This document shows, in pieces, positions 9,022 to 18,203 of a stretch of 64,000 nucleotides of DNA. Positions within the stretch are counted from its first letter, which is position 1, and each line of letters starts with the position of its first letter. A program made the position numbers and the translations under genes. A model generated the notes under the pieces. It ran no database searches. It saw only the letters and a program-made list of their open reading frames with translations, and was not told where the DNA came from. Source of the stretch: Desulfoscipio gibsoniae DSM 7213 (lineage in GTDB: Bacteria; Bacillota; Desulfotomaculia; Desulfotomaculales; Desulfallaceae); the NCBI RefSeq assembly GCF_000233715.2, contig NC_021184.1, forward strand, positions 2,876,001 to 2,940,000, written 5' to 3'.

Positions 9022-11262
9022 TTACATAATATACATAGGGTCCACATCTATGCTCATTCTTAGTTCCTTTCCCGGTGCAGCACCACCGGTAGCCCGCTGG
9101 AAGCGTTCCATAACCAGACGCAAACGCCGGTAATCCGCACTCCAAAGAATGATATGCCACCTGTAATCTTCCTTCAGCCGGGGCAACGGTGCCGGAGCAG
9201 GCCCTACTATCATTATCTTTCCCCCGTTCGCCCCTTCAACAAACCCATCCAACTGTGTACGTATTTTTTCCGCCGCTTGCTGCACGGCAGCATCGTCCTT
9301 ACCAGATAGTAATACCCTGACCATTTTGGCAAATGGCGGGTAACCCATTTCCTTGCGCACGGCAATTTCACTTTGAAAGAATGCACTATAATTGTGCCGA
9401 GAGGCTGCCTGCACCGCATAATGTTCCGGGGTATGTGTTTGAATCAAAACTTCTCCTGGTTTGTCTCCCCGGCCGGTACGGCCGGCCACCTGGGCCAGCA
9501 GCTGAAATGTGCGTTCCCCCGCCCTGAAATCAGGCATGTGCAATGAACTGTCGGCATTAATTACCCCTACCAGGGTTACCCCTGGCAAGTCCAGCCCTTT
9601 GGCCACCATTTGGGTGCCTACTAAAATATCTGCTTCACCGTTACTGAAAGCCGACAGTATTTGCTCATGAGAGCCTTTGCGTATGGTGGTATCCGCATCC
9701 ATACGTAATATACGCCCCCCGGGCAAAGCTGCTGATAATTCCATTTCCACCCGCTGGGTTCCCGTACCGAAATAACCCACCTGGCCGCCCCCGCAATCAG
9801 GGCAGATCTTTGGTGCTTGTACACGGTAATTACAGTAATGGCAGCGCAAGCGCCCATCAGTATGGTAGGTGAGGGAAATTTCGCAACGGGGGCACTTTAG
9901 CACCAGCCCGCACTCACGGCAAACCACCAGGGTTTTAAAGCCCCGCCTGTTTAAAAAAATAATGGCCTGCTCCTTATTATGCAGCTTTTCCCGTAATTTC
10001 TGCAATAGCACCAGGCTGAAAATAGCACTGTTTCCAGACTGCACTTCTCTGCGCATATCTACCAGTTGAACATTGGGCATGCTTTTTCCATTAATCCTGT
10101 GCCTCATATTAATTAACTTATACTCACCGCCCGGCAAAGCCCGGCAGTAAGACTCCAAAGACGGGGTAGCACTGCCCAGTACCAATACCCCCCGGCTCTT
10201 CCGGGCCCGGTAAAGAGCCACCGCCCGGGCATGGTAGCGCGGCGCTTCCTCTTGCTTATATGAAGGCTCATGCTCTTCGTCAATAATTATCAATCCGGGG
10301 TCGGGTACCGGCGCCAATATAGCTGAGCGCACTCCCAGTACCACCGGCGCACTGCCGTTTTCAATGCGTGTCCATTCATCATACCTCTCACCGTCGGACA
10401 TGCGGCTGTGCAGTACCGCCACATGCTGGCCGAAACGGGCCTTATACAGCCGGACCATTTGCGGGGTTAATGATATCTCGGGCACCAGAGTGATGGCCTG
10501 CCGGCCAGTGCCCAGTACTTGCTCAATACAATGCAGGTAAACCTCGGTTTTGCCGCTGCCCGTAACTCCGTGCAGCATAAATGCCCGGTGTCTTCCTTTT
10601 CGTATGGCATCTGCCACATCCTGCACAGCCCGGCTTTGCTCACCAGTCAGACTGACTTGTGCCTGTTCGGTCAATCTATACTGCGGATAGGGATCCCGTA
10701 CGGGCAGATTGGTTTCCACCTTTAGAATTCCCCCCGCGCACAATTGATTTACCACAAATAATGATACACCGGCCATTGAGGCCAGTTCCCGCTTGTTCAG
10801 CCCCGGATGTTGCAGTGCTGTTTCCAGAGCAGCCAATCTTTTCGGCGAACGGGTCATTTGCCTCCGCAGCTCGGGTAGCTGTGCCGGTTCTACAACGCTA
10901 TAAAGTCGAGCCACCGGTCTTGGAGTGGTTTTTTTCAGCGCCGGGGCAATGACGGCCTGCAAAGCCTTTACAGTGCTACAAAAGTAATAACCCGCCAGCC
11001 ATTTGGCCAGCTCAAGTTGATCTTCCCTAAACAGCCGGCCATTGTCCACCAGGTTGATAATTTCCTTGACCTTTTCCACGGCCTTTTCTTCGCTCAATCC
11101 CACCACAAAACCGGTAACCTTCTGTTTACCAAAAGGAACCTTCACCCGGTTGCCGAATTGCACAGAACCCACCAGATTGCGGGGCACCTTGTATTGATAA
11201 GTACGGTCAGGCTGCATACCCGGTACTTCTACCAGTATATCTGCATATAGTTGATTGTTCAT
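9022..11262 (-). CDS. priA: Primosomal replication-restart helicase PriA
   Basis: 3'-5' DNA helicase that reloads the replisome at collapsed forks. The 746 residues show an N-terminal DNA-binding domain (DILVEVPGMQPDRTYQY), a winged-helix section, Walker A GVTGSGKTEVY, the DEEH box, motif III GSATPSLES, and a zinc-binding insert with four CxxC pairs (CRECGLVLKCPRCE, CHYCNYR, CPDCGG) followed by GTGTQRVE, VAKGLDLPGV and QVAGRTGRG. ATG at 11262 follows AGAGGG. It is the first visible gene of the long minus-strand housekeeping operon. Confidence 0.96.
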   Translation of the reverse strand: MNNQLYADILVEVPGMQPDRTYQYKVPRNLVGSVQFGNRVKVPFGKQKVTGFVVGLSEEKAVEKVKEIINLVDNGRLFREDQLELAKWLAGYYFCSTVKALQAVIAPALKKTTPRPVARLYSVVEPAQLPELRRQMTRSPKRLAALETALQHPGLNKRELASMAGVSLFVVNQLCAGGILKVETNLPVRDPYPQYRLTEQAQVSLTGEQSRAVQDVADAIRKGRHRAFMLHGVTGSGKTEVYLHCIEQVLGTGRQAITLVPEISLTPQMVRLYKARFGQHVAVLHSRMSDGERYDEWTRIENGSAPVVLGVRSAILAPVPDPGLIIIDEEHEPSYKQEEAPRYHARAVALYRARKSRGVLVLGSATPSLESYCRALPGGEYKLINMRHRINGKSMPNVQLVDMRREVQSGNSAIFSLVLLQKLREKLHNKEQAIIFLNRRGFKTLVVCRECGLVLKCPRCEISLTYHTDGRLRCHYCNYRVQAPKICPDCGGGQVGYFGTGTQRVEMELSAALPGGRILRMDADTTIRKGSHEQILSAFSNGEADILVGTQMVAKGLDLPGVTLVGVINADSSLHMPDFRAGERTFQLLAQVAGRTGRGDKPGEVLIQTHTPEHYAVQAASRHNYSAFFQSEIAVRKEMGYPPFAKMVRVLLSGKDDAAVQQAAEKIRTQLDGFVEGANGGKIMIVGPAPAPLPRLKEDYRWHIILWSADYRRLRLVMERFQRATGGAAPGKELRMSIDVDPMYIM

Positions 11263-11340
11263 CCATATCCCTCTAATTTGTCAAACATTAGCTTTTATCT
11301 TGCTGCCTGCAATAATTATAGACTATAACAGCACGGCCCC

Positions 11341-11670
11341 TCAATCCACTTTTTGGCACATAATAGGCGAACGCCCGCTCTCAACCGGCGGGTGCTGCGG
11401 GGAATGCACTATTGTAAGGCTATTAAAGATCATTTCCTTTTCATATTGCAGTTGATTATTTCGGTAATATCGCTTCCTTATTTCTACGCGAGGGACAAAA
11501 ACTGAAAACTCATGGGGCACCGAACTTGAAACATGGCGGGCCATGGTCACCAACACATCGTCTATTTTTATGGCGGCTATATCCGTTTGTGGTTCTGCCC
11601 CTGTCCTATTAAAAAAATTTTGGGAGTTTTTTAACACCTTTTTTAACTTACTAATCAGCATGATCATCAC
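11341..11670 (-). CDS. Small hypothetical protein, faintly DUF3662-like
   Basis: A 109-residue frame upstream of priA on the same strand, starting with GTG/ATG around 11661-11670 and lacking a strong ribosome site. I do not recognise it with certainty. The stretch IDDVLVTMARHV followed by VPHEFSVFVP resembles the LAREM plus VPNxFxIFL pattern in the N-terminal domain of the FhaA protein encoded 7 kb downstream, so it may be a stand-alone DUF3662 relative. No membrane segment. The C-terminus is proline-rich (HSPQHPPVESG). It could also be a non-coding frame. Confidence 0.45.
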   Translation of the reverse strand: MMIMLISKLKKVLKNSQNFFNRTGAEPQTDIAAIKIDDVLVTMARHVSSSVPHEFSVFVPRVEIRKRYYRNNQLQYEKEMIFNSLTIVHSPQHPPVESGRSPIMCQKVD

Positions 11671-11750
11671 CCGACAGCTTTATGACCATATTATGTCATG
11701 ATAGTATAATTGTGTATTATATTAATAAAAATACAAGAAAAATCAAGTAG

Positions 11751-11858
11751 ATGCACAAGCTTAAAGTAGGCATTATTGGCGTAGGCATGGCCTATGTCCA
11801 TATAATGACTGAATTGGGCATACGTTCCGTTATTAAAAATGATTATAGTTATAGGTAG
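11751..11858 (+). pseudogene. Possible remnant of a Rossmann-fold oxidoreductase
   Basis: A 35-codon plus-strand frame reading MHKLKVGIIGVGMAYVHI near its start. The K-V-G-I-I-G-V-G-M pattern is the nucleotide-binding start of Gfo/Idh or homoserine-dehydrogenase-like enzymes, but the frame stops at once after a third of the fold. No clear ribosome site. It lies in the 262-base gap between the housekeeping operon and the export operon and is best read as a relic. Confidence 0.25.
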
Positions 11859-11932
11859 CGAACGGCAATTATTATTTCTTGCATGTTTATTTGAATACTA
11901 TGAACTGAAAACGAGTCACATTAAATATAGGG

Positions 11933-14794
11933 CTAAGCCAACTGTCTTTTGGCCAGTTGGGCAAAAAGACCTTCTTTATTGATCAGCTCGGAATAGGTGC
12001 CGCTTTCAACAATTTTCCCCTGTTCTAATACATAAATCCGATCAGCGTTTATAATGGTGCTGAGACGGTGGGCAATGACAACCCTGGTAGCATTAAGTTT
12101 TTCCAGACTTTCGCTGACCACCGCCTGGGTACGGTTATCCAGAGCACTGGTGGCTTCGTCAAAAAGAATGATCCCCGGCTTGCCGACAATAGCCCGGGCA
12201 ATTAAGATTCTTTGCCTTTGCCCCCCTGAGAGGGTGGCGGAACCCATGCTGATGACGGTGTGCATACCCATGGGGAACTGTTGAATATCTTGATCCAGTC
12301 CGGCCATGGCGGCGGCTTCCCAGGCATCCTCCCGGGTCAGGGGCAGGGAACCTGTAATATTGTCAAATATGGTGCCCGGTCTTAACTGGCTGTTTTGCAG
12401 CACAACCCCCATTTGGCGGCGAACTGCCTGGATGTTCAGACCTGCCAGATCCTGCCCGTCGAAATAAACTGCACCGGATTCAGGAGTTTCAAACCCCAGC
12501 AACAGGCGAAGCAGAGTGGACTTGCCGCTGCCGGAGGGACCCACAAAGGCCACAAATTCCCCCGGGCGAATATGAAAGGATACATTCTTTAAAACCAGCG
12601 GATCATCTTTCCGGTAACGGAAATAGAGCTGGCTGGCCTCAATCTCACCGGTCAGGTCCCCGGGGTCCCCCTTGACCTCATCCACTTCCGGCAGGGCTTT
12701 TAAAATAGGCTGTGATCTTTCATACTGCGGCACTACTTTCATAACTTCCATCACGGTGGCGGTTAAACCGGTCATAGCCCCCAAAAAACCGGAAAAAGCC
12801 GCGTTGAAGGCTAAAAACCGCCCGGTGGACATGAACTCCTCCCGGGCCAAACCAATGATCGCAAACAGGGTCATCGAAGTCAACACCGGGTAAAATGCAT
12901 TAAAGGAAAGCAGATAGTTGGACACCTGACGGGCCTGGTAGGAAACTTTTTTCTGGGCGGCAAAAGCCCTGGACCACAGGTAAAATGCTCTGTTTTCAGC
13001 CCCGGCCACCCGGAACTTGGCCATGCCGCCAATAATCTGGGAAACCAGTCCGGATATCTGTCCCTCCAGTTCCGCCAACCTGCGGGTGTAGCGGATTTCC
13101 CAATAGCTCAAAGCGATAAAAATTATCAAAAACAGTACCACCAGTCCAACCGCCACCAGGGCCAATCGCCCGCTGTAATAAAAAAGCAACGCTAAATTGA
13201 CAAAGGAAAAAATGCCGGCAAAAATGGAACCAAGCGAGGCACCCGAAAGGGTGCCCAAAATAGTATTAATACCATTGGCCCTCTGGGTTAAATCACCGGC
13301 TGTATAATTACGAAAAAAGGATACCGGCAAATTTAACAATCGATCCCACACCGCACTCTGCAAAGCAGAGCCGGCTTTTCCTTCCAGCCGCTGCATGGCA
13401 ACGTATTGACATATTTGAAAGCTGGCGCCGGCGACGGCGCTGGCCAGCAAAAAGGCCGCCATCACCAGCAGTTGGCTGCGCTGGGCCTCCGGAATGATAG
13501 TGTCAAACAATAAACCGTTGGCCACCGGGGACACCAACCCCAAAATTCCTCCAGCCAGACCCATTAGAAACAGCATCACCAAGTCCCGCTTGGAGCGTCC
13601 GGACAACACATAGGCTAACAAATCCCAAATGGTCAGGGCGTGGGAAGGCAGCGGGCGGTAAAACACATAACCAAAGGGTTTAAGGGAGCGGACCATGGCA
13701 TTGGTCAACAGCTGCTTTCCCCCCTCCAGGGGATCATAAAGTACATAGTTGGAATCCTTAACCGGGATCAGTGCCACCGGGCGATCGTCTTCTTCCATAT
13801 AGGCCAGAAAAGGTCCGTTATCCTGCTTCCACCAGTTCCTTTTTAAAATCACCTTGCGAACACGAAAATGGGAGGCCTTGGCCAGATCACCCAGAGGATC
13901 CCTTGACTTTTCGGCGCGAACGGGCGGTGGGACAATTTTTATGCCCATACTATCCCCTATCTTGCGGCAGGCCCAGAGCAGGGGATCGTCGCTGTCATCA
14001 TCCTGCGGCAGCTCCCGTTCAGGCTGAACAGCAGACGTCAGCTGAGCAATTGCCTTATCCACAAATTCGCGGTCCCTGACCCGTTTGCTGATATATCGAC
14101 GCCGTTCTTCCAGTTCCAGCCGGTTCATGTGCCGGCGAATCACTTGAAAAACCACCCTGTGAAAAACCGCTAAGGACTGCCAGGGTGAGTACTCTTTGAT
14201 GAAGTCATGAGTAGACAAGACCTCCAGGGTATTGTTACCCGGGGAGAAAATCCAGGCCACCGCAGCTAATGGAAAGAATACATCCCGTTCAATACCCGGC
14301 AGTTCCGGCAACCCCAAAAATTGCAGCGCACCTTTGGATTTAACCCACAGCACCTTTTCCCTGGTGCGGAGAAAACAATCCTGCCAAATTGCCGCCTCCT
14401 GCCCACCCTGCAAAATCTCATAATGTTTAGGCGGCACATCCCGGCAGATTCCAGCGGAAAGACTGGTGATCCAGTTTTCAAGCCAAGGGGTTAAATGATC
14501 AACTTTGGATTTTTCCAATCTAAGCACCCGGGCATTAAAATCACCGCAGGCCATCAACCCCAGGTTCCCGTCTTTTTCCGGCTTAGCACCAAACAACGCC
14601 TGGCCGGTCCCGGCGTCAAAAAGATGAATTCTTTTACCGGAAGGTGCGCCCCCTGCCAGCGGAACCCCGTAGACCCTTACGGTCCCTTCAAGAACCAACC
14701 AGATATGTTCTGGATTATCCAGCAGTAAGGACGGGTTGGCTGCAAAGGTTAACAATGTGCCTTCCCGAAGAAAGATCTCCATGTTGCCAGACAT
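11933..14794 (-). CDS. NHLM-type RiPP export ABC transporter, permease/ATPase without peptidase (ABC2)
   Basis: Second ABC transporter of an NHLM (nitrile-hydratase-leader microcin) export system. About 953 residues: a long N-terminal soluble region (1-400) beginning MSGNMEIFLREG that looks like a degenerate cyclic-nucleotide/cupin-like sensor fold (WLVLEGTVRVYG) and lacks the C39 catalytic cysteine; a six-helix exporter domain (about 410-690); and a nucleotide-binding domain with Walker A GPSGSGKSTLLRL, signature LSGGQRQRI and Walker B IILFDEATSALD. The frame is open from TTG at 14809, but ATG 14794 sits behind a GGAGG site. Last gene of the four-gene export operon, separated from ABC1 by a REP-like repeat block. 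Probably acts with ABC1 to export the two NHLP peptides. Confidence 0.88.
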   Translation of the reverse strand: MSGNMEIFLREGTLLTFAANPSLLLDNPEHIWLVLEGTVRVYGVPLAGGAPSGKRIHLFDAGTGQALFGAKPEKDGNLGLMACGDFNARVLRLEKSKVDHLTPWLENWITSLSAGICRDVPPKHYEILQGGQEAAIWQDCFLRTREKVLWVKSKGALQFLGLPELPGIERDVFFPLAAVAWIFSPGNNTLEVLSTHDFIKEYSPWQSLAVFHRVVFQVIRRHMNRLELEERRRYISKRVRDREFVDKAIAQLTSAVQPERELPQDDDSDDPLLWACRKIGDSMGIKIVPPPVRAEKSRDPLGDLAKASHFRVRKVILKRNWWKQDNGPFLAYMEEDDRPVALIPVKDSNYVLYDPLEGGKQLLTNAMVRSLKPFGYVFYRPLPSHALTIWDLLAYVLSGRSKRDLVMLFLMGLAGGILGLVSPVANGLLFDTIIPEAQRSQLLVMAAFLLASAVAGASFQICQYVAMQRLEGKAGSALQSAVWDRLLNLPVSFFRNYTAGDLTQRANGINTILGTLSGASLGSIFAGIFSFVNLALLFYYSGRLALVAVGLVVLFLIIFIALSYWEIRYTRRLAELEGQISGLVSQIIGGMAKFRVAGAENRAFYLWSRAFAAQKKVSYQARQVSNYLLSFNAFYPVLTSMTLFAIIGLAREEFMSTGRFLAFNAAFSGFLGAMTGLTATVMEVMKVVPQYERSQPILKALPEVDEVKGDPGDLTGEIEASQLYFRYRKDDPLVLKNVSFHIRPGEFVAFVGPSGSGKSTLLRLLLGFETPESGAVYFDGQDLAGLNIQAVRRQMGVVLQNSQLRPGTIFDNITGSLPLTREDAWEAAAMAGLDQDIQQFPMGMHTVISMGSATLSGGQRQRILIARAIVGKPGIILFDEATSALDNRTQAVVSESLEKLNATRVVIAHRLSTIINADRIYVLEQGKIVESGTYSELINKEGLFAQLAKRQLA

Positions 14795-14825
14795 GGCTTT
14801 ATCCTCCAACCTATTTATCTTCGCA

Positions 14826-15031
14826 CAGCCTGTAAGACCCCGCTAAAGCGGAAAGGGGACACACCTGCTGAAGTTTCGGTATTTCTCTGGGGCCAGGAAT
14901 GTCCCCAACTAATGGGGATTAACAGGCTGTAAGCTCGAAATAAGTGCGACTAAGGTTTAGCGGTCAGGGGACACACCTCCTTCGGAGGAATGTCCCCAAC
15001 ATATGGGTCAAAACCCCACCTGAACCAAGTC
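14826..15031 (-). repeat. REP-like palindromic repeat block between the two ABC transporter genes
   Basis: Contains two GGGGACA...TGTCCCC inverted repeats. The one at about 14967-14998 has the inner palindrome CCTCCTTCGGAGG; the one at 14856-14906 is more open. They are separated by a conserved spacer (TCGAAATAAGTGCGACTAAG). Read on the minus strand, the block matches the repeat at 52311-52536 almost end to end, including the flank with GGTTCAGGTGGGGTTTTGAC, and part of the copy at 51532-51660. It lies inside an operon, so the transcript will carry these hairpins and they may uncouple expression of the two transporter genes. Confidence 0.8.
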
Positions 15032-15035
15032 TTCT

Positions 15036-17231
15036 TTATTGAATACTGATAAGTTCCGCATAGGGACCCTCCACAGCTTTCATCTGTTCATGGGTTCCCC
15101 GCTGCACCACCTTGCCCTTTTCCAGGACGATTATTTCATCACAGTCCCGGATGGAACTCAGACGATGGGCCACCACAATGATGGTGCAACCCCTGCGTTG
15201 CAGGTTTTCATTAACAATTTTCTCAGTTCGTGGGTCCAGTGCGCTGGTGGCCTCGTCCAGCACCAAAATGGACGGGTTGCCCGCCAGGGCCCGGGCGATT
15301 TCCATACGCTGCCTCTGACCGCCGCTGAAGTTCCGCCCTCCCTCATTCACCCGGTGGTCGTAGCCGCCGTCCCGGGCCGAAATGTCTTCGTGAATGCAAG
15401 CATCTTTGGCCCCTTGAATCACATCCGCCTCGGAAATGGTATTATCCCACAGGGTCAGGTTATCCCGAATGGTACCTTCAAATAAAATGATCTCCTGGTC
15501 CACCATGGCCAGGAAGTTGGCAACAAGAAACCGGGGGATTTGCTCCCGGGACTTCCCGTCAAAGAGGATTTCGCCGGACCAGGGTTGGTAAAGCCCCGCC
15601 ACCAACTTGGAAACGGTGGACTTGCCGCTGCCGGAACTTCCCACCAGGGCAACTCTGGACCCGGGTTTTAACGTCAGATTAAAATTTTCAAGCAAGGGTG
15701 GTTCCAGACGGCTGTACCCGAAGGTGATGTTTTTAAGTTCAACAAACCCTTTCAATTTAGCCGACTGGGTTGGCTCATTCATTTCTTGATTATCCAGTTG
15801 AGGATCTTTTTGATAGCCAAAAACATCATCCAACCGGTTCATGGTCCCCTTCATTTCCTGCAGGGAACTGCCCAACTGGACCAGACTTTGCACCGGCTGT
15901 AGAAAACTGGTCATTAAACTTTGAAAAGCCACCAGCGTCCCCACAGTCAGCTCGCCGTTCATGACCCGCAGTCCCCCCACCGTTAATATGACCATGGTAT
16001 TCAGACCGTACAAAAAATGAGGGACCGCCGCCAGGTACCCGTTGGAAACCCCTATTTCCTGTTCGGCACTCACCAATTTGGCCTGGTAGCCGGCCCAGGT
16101 ACTGAAAAAATCCGACTCATTGCCGCCGGCTTTCAGAGTTTCAATCATATGCACTCCCGCCATGGAAGTTCCGTATAGCTTGCCCTGGTCCACCAGCAGT
16201 TTTTGGTTTTGGTCTGTTCTGCTCCTGTCAACCAGGCGCAAATAACCAACATTGATAAGTGCAATGCATATCCCGATGAAGGATAATAACATATCATAAT
16301 GGAGCATCAGCACCAGGTAAAAAACAATCACCAGGCAATCTAAAACCGCGTGGGCCAGTTTACCCGTCATAAGCTGGGCAACATGATCGTTAAGTCGCAC
16401 CCGGTTACCGACTTCACCTGTGGAGCGCTGAGAGAAAAATTCCACTGGCAGGCGCAGCACATGCCAAAAGAATTTTCCGGAGGTGTTGAGTGCCAGTTGA
16501 GATTCCATGCGCAGCAGGGAATGATTCTGCAGTGCGGTTAAAGCCAGCCTTAATACAGCCGTCAGTCCCATGCCTATTAAAAGAGGAAATAACCAGCCCT
16601 TCATGTTATGCAGTAAAATGTTGTCCACAAAGATTTTTGAAAAAACCGGGATCATCAGACCTGGAATCACCAGCAGCAGCCCTGCCAGCACCAAAAATAC
16701 CAGACCCGACTCCAGACCTTTGAGACGTTTCCCCAGAGCCAGTAGAACGGAGGGTCTTTCCCCTCCTTTTTTAAATTCCGAACCCGGCTCAAAGGTTAAC
16801 ACAACGCCGGTAAAGGAATAATTAAACTCCTCCTCCGAAACGGTCCTTGGACCGGTAGCCGGGTCGTTAAGGTAAACCAATCCCTTTTTAAATCCTTCCA
16901 GTACGAGAAAATGGTTAAAATTCCAGAAAATAATCATGGGGAATTTTAATTTAAGCAATCCTTTGGGTTCCACCTTGTAACCCTTGGCCTGCATCCCATA
17001 CCGGCGGGCGGCCTTTAACATATTGCTGGCCTTGCTGCCGTCCCTGGAAACCCCACATTCAACCCTCAGTTCTTCAAGGGGCACAAACCGGCCATAGTAG
17101 GCTAAAATCATGGCCAGGGAAGCCGCCCCGCATTCCACCGCCTCCATCTGTATAATGGTGGGTACTTTAACCCTTTTGGTTTTGTTTTTTTGTTTAATAA
17201 TATTTTTAAGTTTTTCCAGCACCTGTGCCAT
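15036..17231 (-). CDS. NHLM-type peptidase-containing ABC transporter (C39 PCAT, ABC1)
   Basis: Bifunctional exporter that cuts the leader after a double-glycine site and secretes the core peptide. The 731 residues have an N-terminal C39 cysteine peptidase with catalytic Cys34 (VECGAASLAMIL), histidine in FNHFLVLEG and aspartate in LNDPATG; then a six-helix membrane domain (about 165-450) and an ATPase domain with Walker A GSSGSGKSTVSKL, signature FSGGQRQRMEIARAL and Walker B ILVLDEATSALD. All catalytic residues are present. Both precursors in this locus end their leader in VAGG, the expected cleavage signal. Third gene of the operon that starts at the promoter at 21305-21357. Confidence 0.93.
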   Translation of the reverse strand: MAQVLEKLKNIIKQKNKTKRVKVPTIIQMEAVECGAASLAMILAYYGRFVPLEELRVECGVSRDGSKASNMLKAARRYGMQAKGYKVEPKGLLKLKFPMIIFWNFNHFLVLEGFKKGLVYLNDPATGPRTVSEEEFNYSFTGVVLTFEPGSEFKKGGERPSVLLALGKRLKGLESGLVFLVLAGLLLVIPGLMIPVFSKIFVDNILLHNMKGWLFPLLIGMGLTAVLRLALTALQNHSLLRMESQLALNTSGKFFWHVLRLPVEFFSQRSTGEVGNRVRLNDHVAQLMTGKLAHAVLDCLVIVFYLVLMLHYDMLLSFIGICIALINVGYLRLVDRSRTDQNQKLLVDQGKLYGTSMAGVHMIETLKAGGNESDFFSTWAGYQAKLVSAEQEIGVSNGYLAAVPHFLYGLNTMVILTVGGLRVMNGELTVGTLVAFQSLMTSFLQPVQSLVQLGSSLQEMKGTMNRLDDVFGYQKDPQLDNQEMNEPTQSAKLKGFVELKNITFGYSRLEPPLLENFNLTLKPGSRVALVGSSGSGKSTVSKLVAGLYQPWSGEILFDGKSREQIPRFLVANFLAMVDQEIILFEGTIRDNLTLWDNTISEADVIQGAKDACIHEDISARDGGYDHRVNEGGRNFSGGQRQRMEIARALAGNPSILVLDEATSALDPRTEKIVNENLQRRGCTIIVVAHRLSSIRDCDEIIVLEKGKVVQRGTHEQMKAVEGPYAELISIQ

Positions 17232-17288
17232 TTGGATTCACGACTCCCGGTAAGTATTGTTACTATTCAGGTATTCAGAATTCAATAG

Positions 17289-18179
17289 TCAGAATTCAGA
17301 ATACTTCGGGAACACAAGTTCAACCGGCCGCATCCTGTACATAATGATTTGTCCCCGGCAAAGGGTGCCACTGTCAATTATAACCGAAGGCCCTTTCCTG
17401 GACGACCACTTAAAACCGCTGACGTTACCCTCCGCAGGTATTAAATCTACATGCACCTCCACCGACGCCCCCTGGCCCGCCAGTTTTTCCACCAGTTCTT
17501 TATTGCCCAGCAACCGCATCATACTGTCGGTGGTAGCCGGAAATTCGGAAACAGCTCTCACCCTGCCCAGGATATAGCCGAATTCTTCCTTTCTGACAGT
17601 ACTTGGGGCTACCTGTACTTCCATCCCCGGGCGAACGGTCTTCCCTTCTTCAAGGGGAATAAAAAGAACTGCCTCCAGTTCTCTCTGTTCTTTGCCCTTT
17701 ACCGCCACTCTCATCACCGGGTCTCCGGGTTTTACCCATTCCCCCCTGACTGCGTTTACCTCCAGGATCCGCCCGGCATAGGGGCTGATCACCCGAGACT
17801 CTTGCTCAATTTTTTCGCGCAGCAGGGTTAGTTCTCTTTCAGACAGGGATTCCTCAAAGTTTTTGGTCCACTGGGGGTCAAAGATCCTGGCTACCACTTC
17901 ACCTTTTTGCACGGTGTCCCCCACCGACACTTTCACATCGCTAACCTGGCCGGTAGTTCCCGCTGCCACCGGGGCGATTCCACCCTGGCCCACCAGAATG
18001 CCCCGGACGGAGACGGTGCCGGGAATGCTGCCATAAAACCCCCAAAGCAATATTGTTAAAACCAGGCAGGCCAAACCGAACAGTGCAACCCAGCCCCTGG
18101 GGGATGTAAAGGTAGTAAATAAATCCAACTGCTCCGGGGAAGACAGCTTTTCCAGAGCCGTTTTTCTAAAAAGATCCAC
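17289..18179 (-). CDS. HlyD-family secretion adaptor of NHLM bacteriocin export
   Basis: A 296-residue periplasmic-adaptor-like protein with one N-terminal transmembrane segment (about 33-52) and a lipoyl/barrel-sandwich hybrid domain: GTTGQVSDVKVSVGDTVQKG and then ISPYAGRILEVNAVRGEWVKPGDPVMR in two half-motifs, with only a short coiled-coil hairpin between them. Such short HlyD homologues accompany NHLM ABC1 and ABC2. Start is GTG 18179 behind AGGAGG at seven-base spacing. It lies 24 bases after the fusion transporter gene and 57 bases before ABC1, so they share a transcript. Confidence 0.87.
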   Translation of the reverse strand: MDLFRKTALEKLSSPEQLDLFTTFTSPRGWVALFGLACLVLTILLWGFYGSIPGTVSVRGILVGQGGIAPVAAGTTGQVSDVKVSVGDTVQKGEVVARIFDPQWTKNFEESLSERELTLLREKIEQESRVISPYAGRILEVNAVRGEWVKPGDPVMRVAVKGKEQRELEAVLFIPLEEGKTVRPGMEVQVAPSTVRKEEFGYILGRVRAVSEFPATTDSMMRLLGNKELVEKLAGQGASVEVHVDLIPAEGNVSGFKWSSRKGPSVIIDSGTLCRGQIIMYRMRPVELVFPKYSEF

Positions 18180-18203
18180 TCCATCTTCCTCCTAAACCGG
18201 TCT

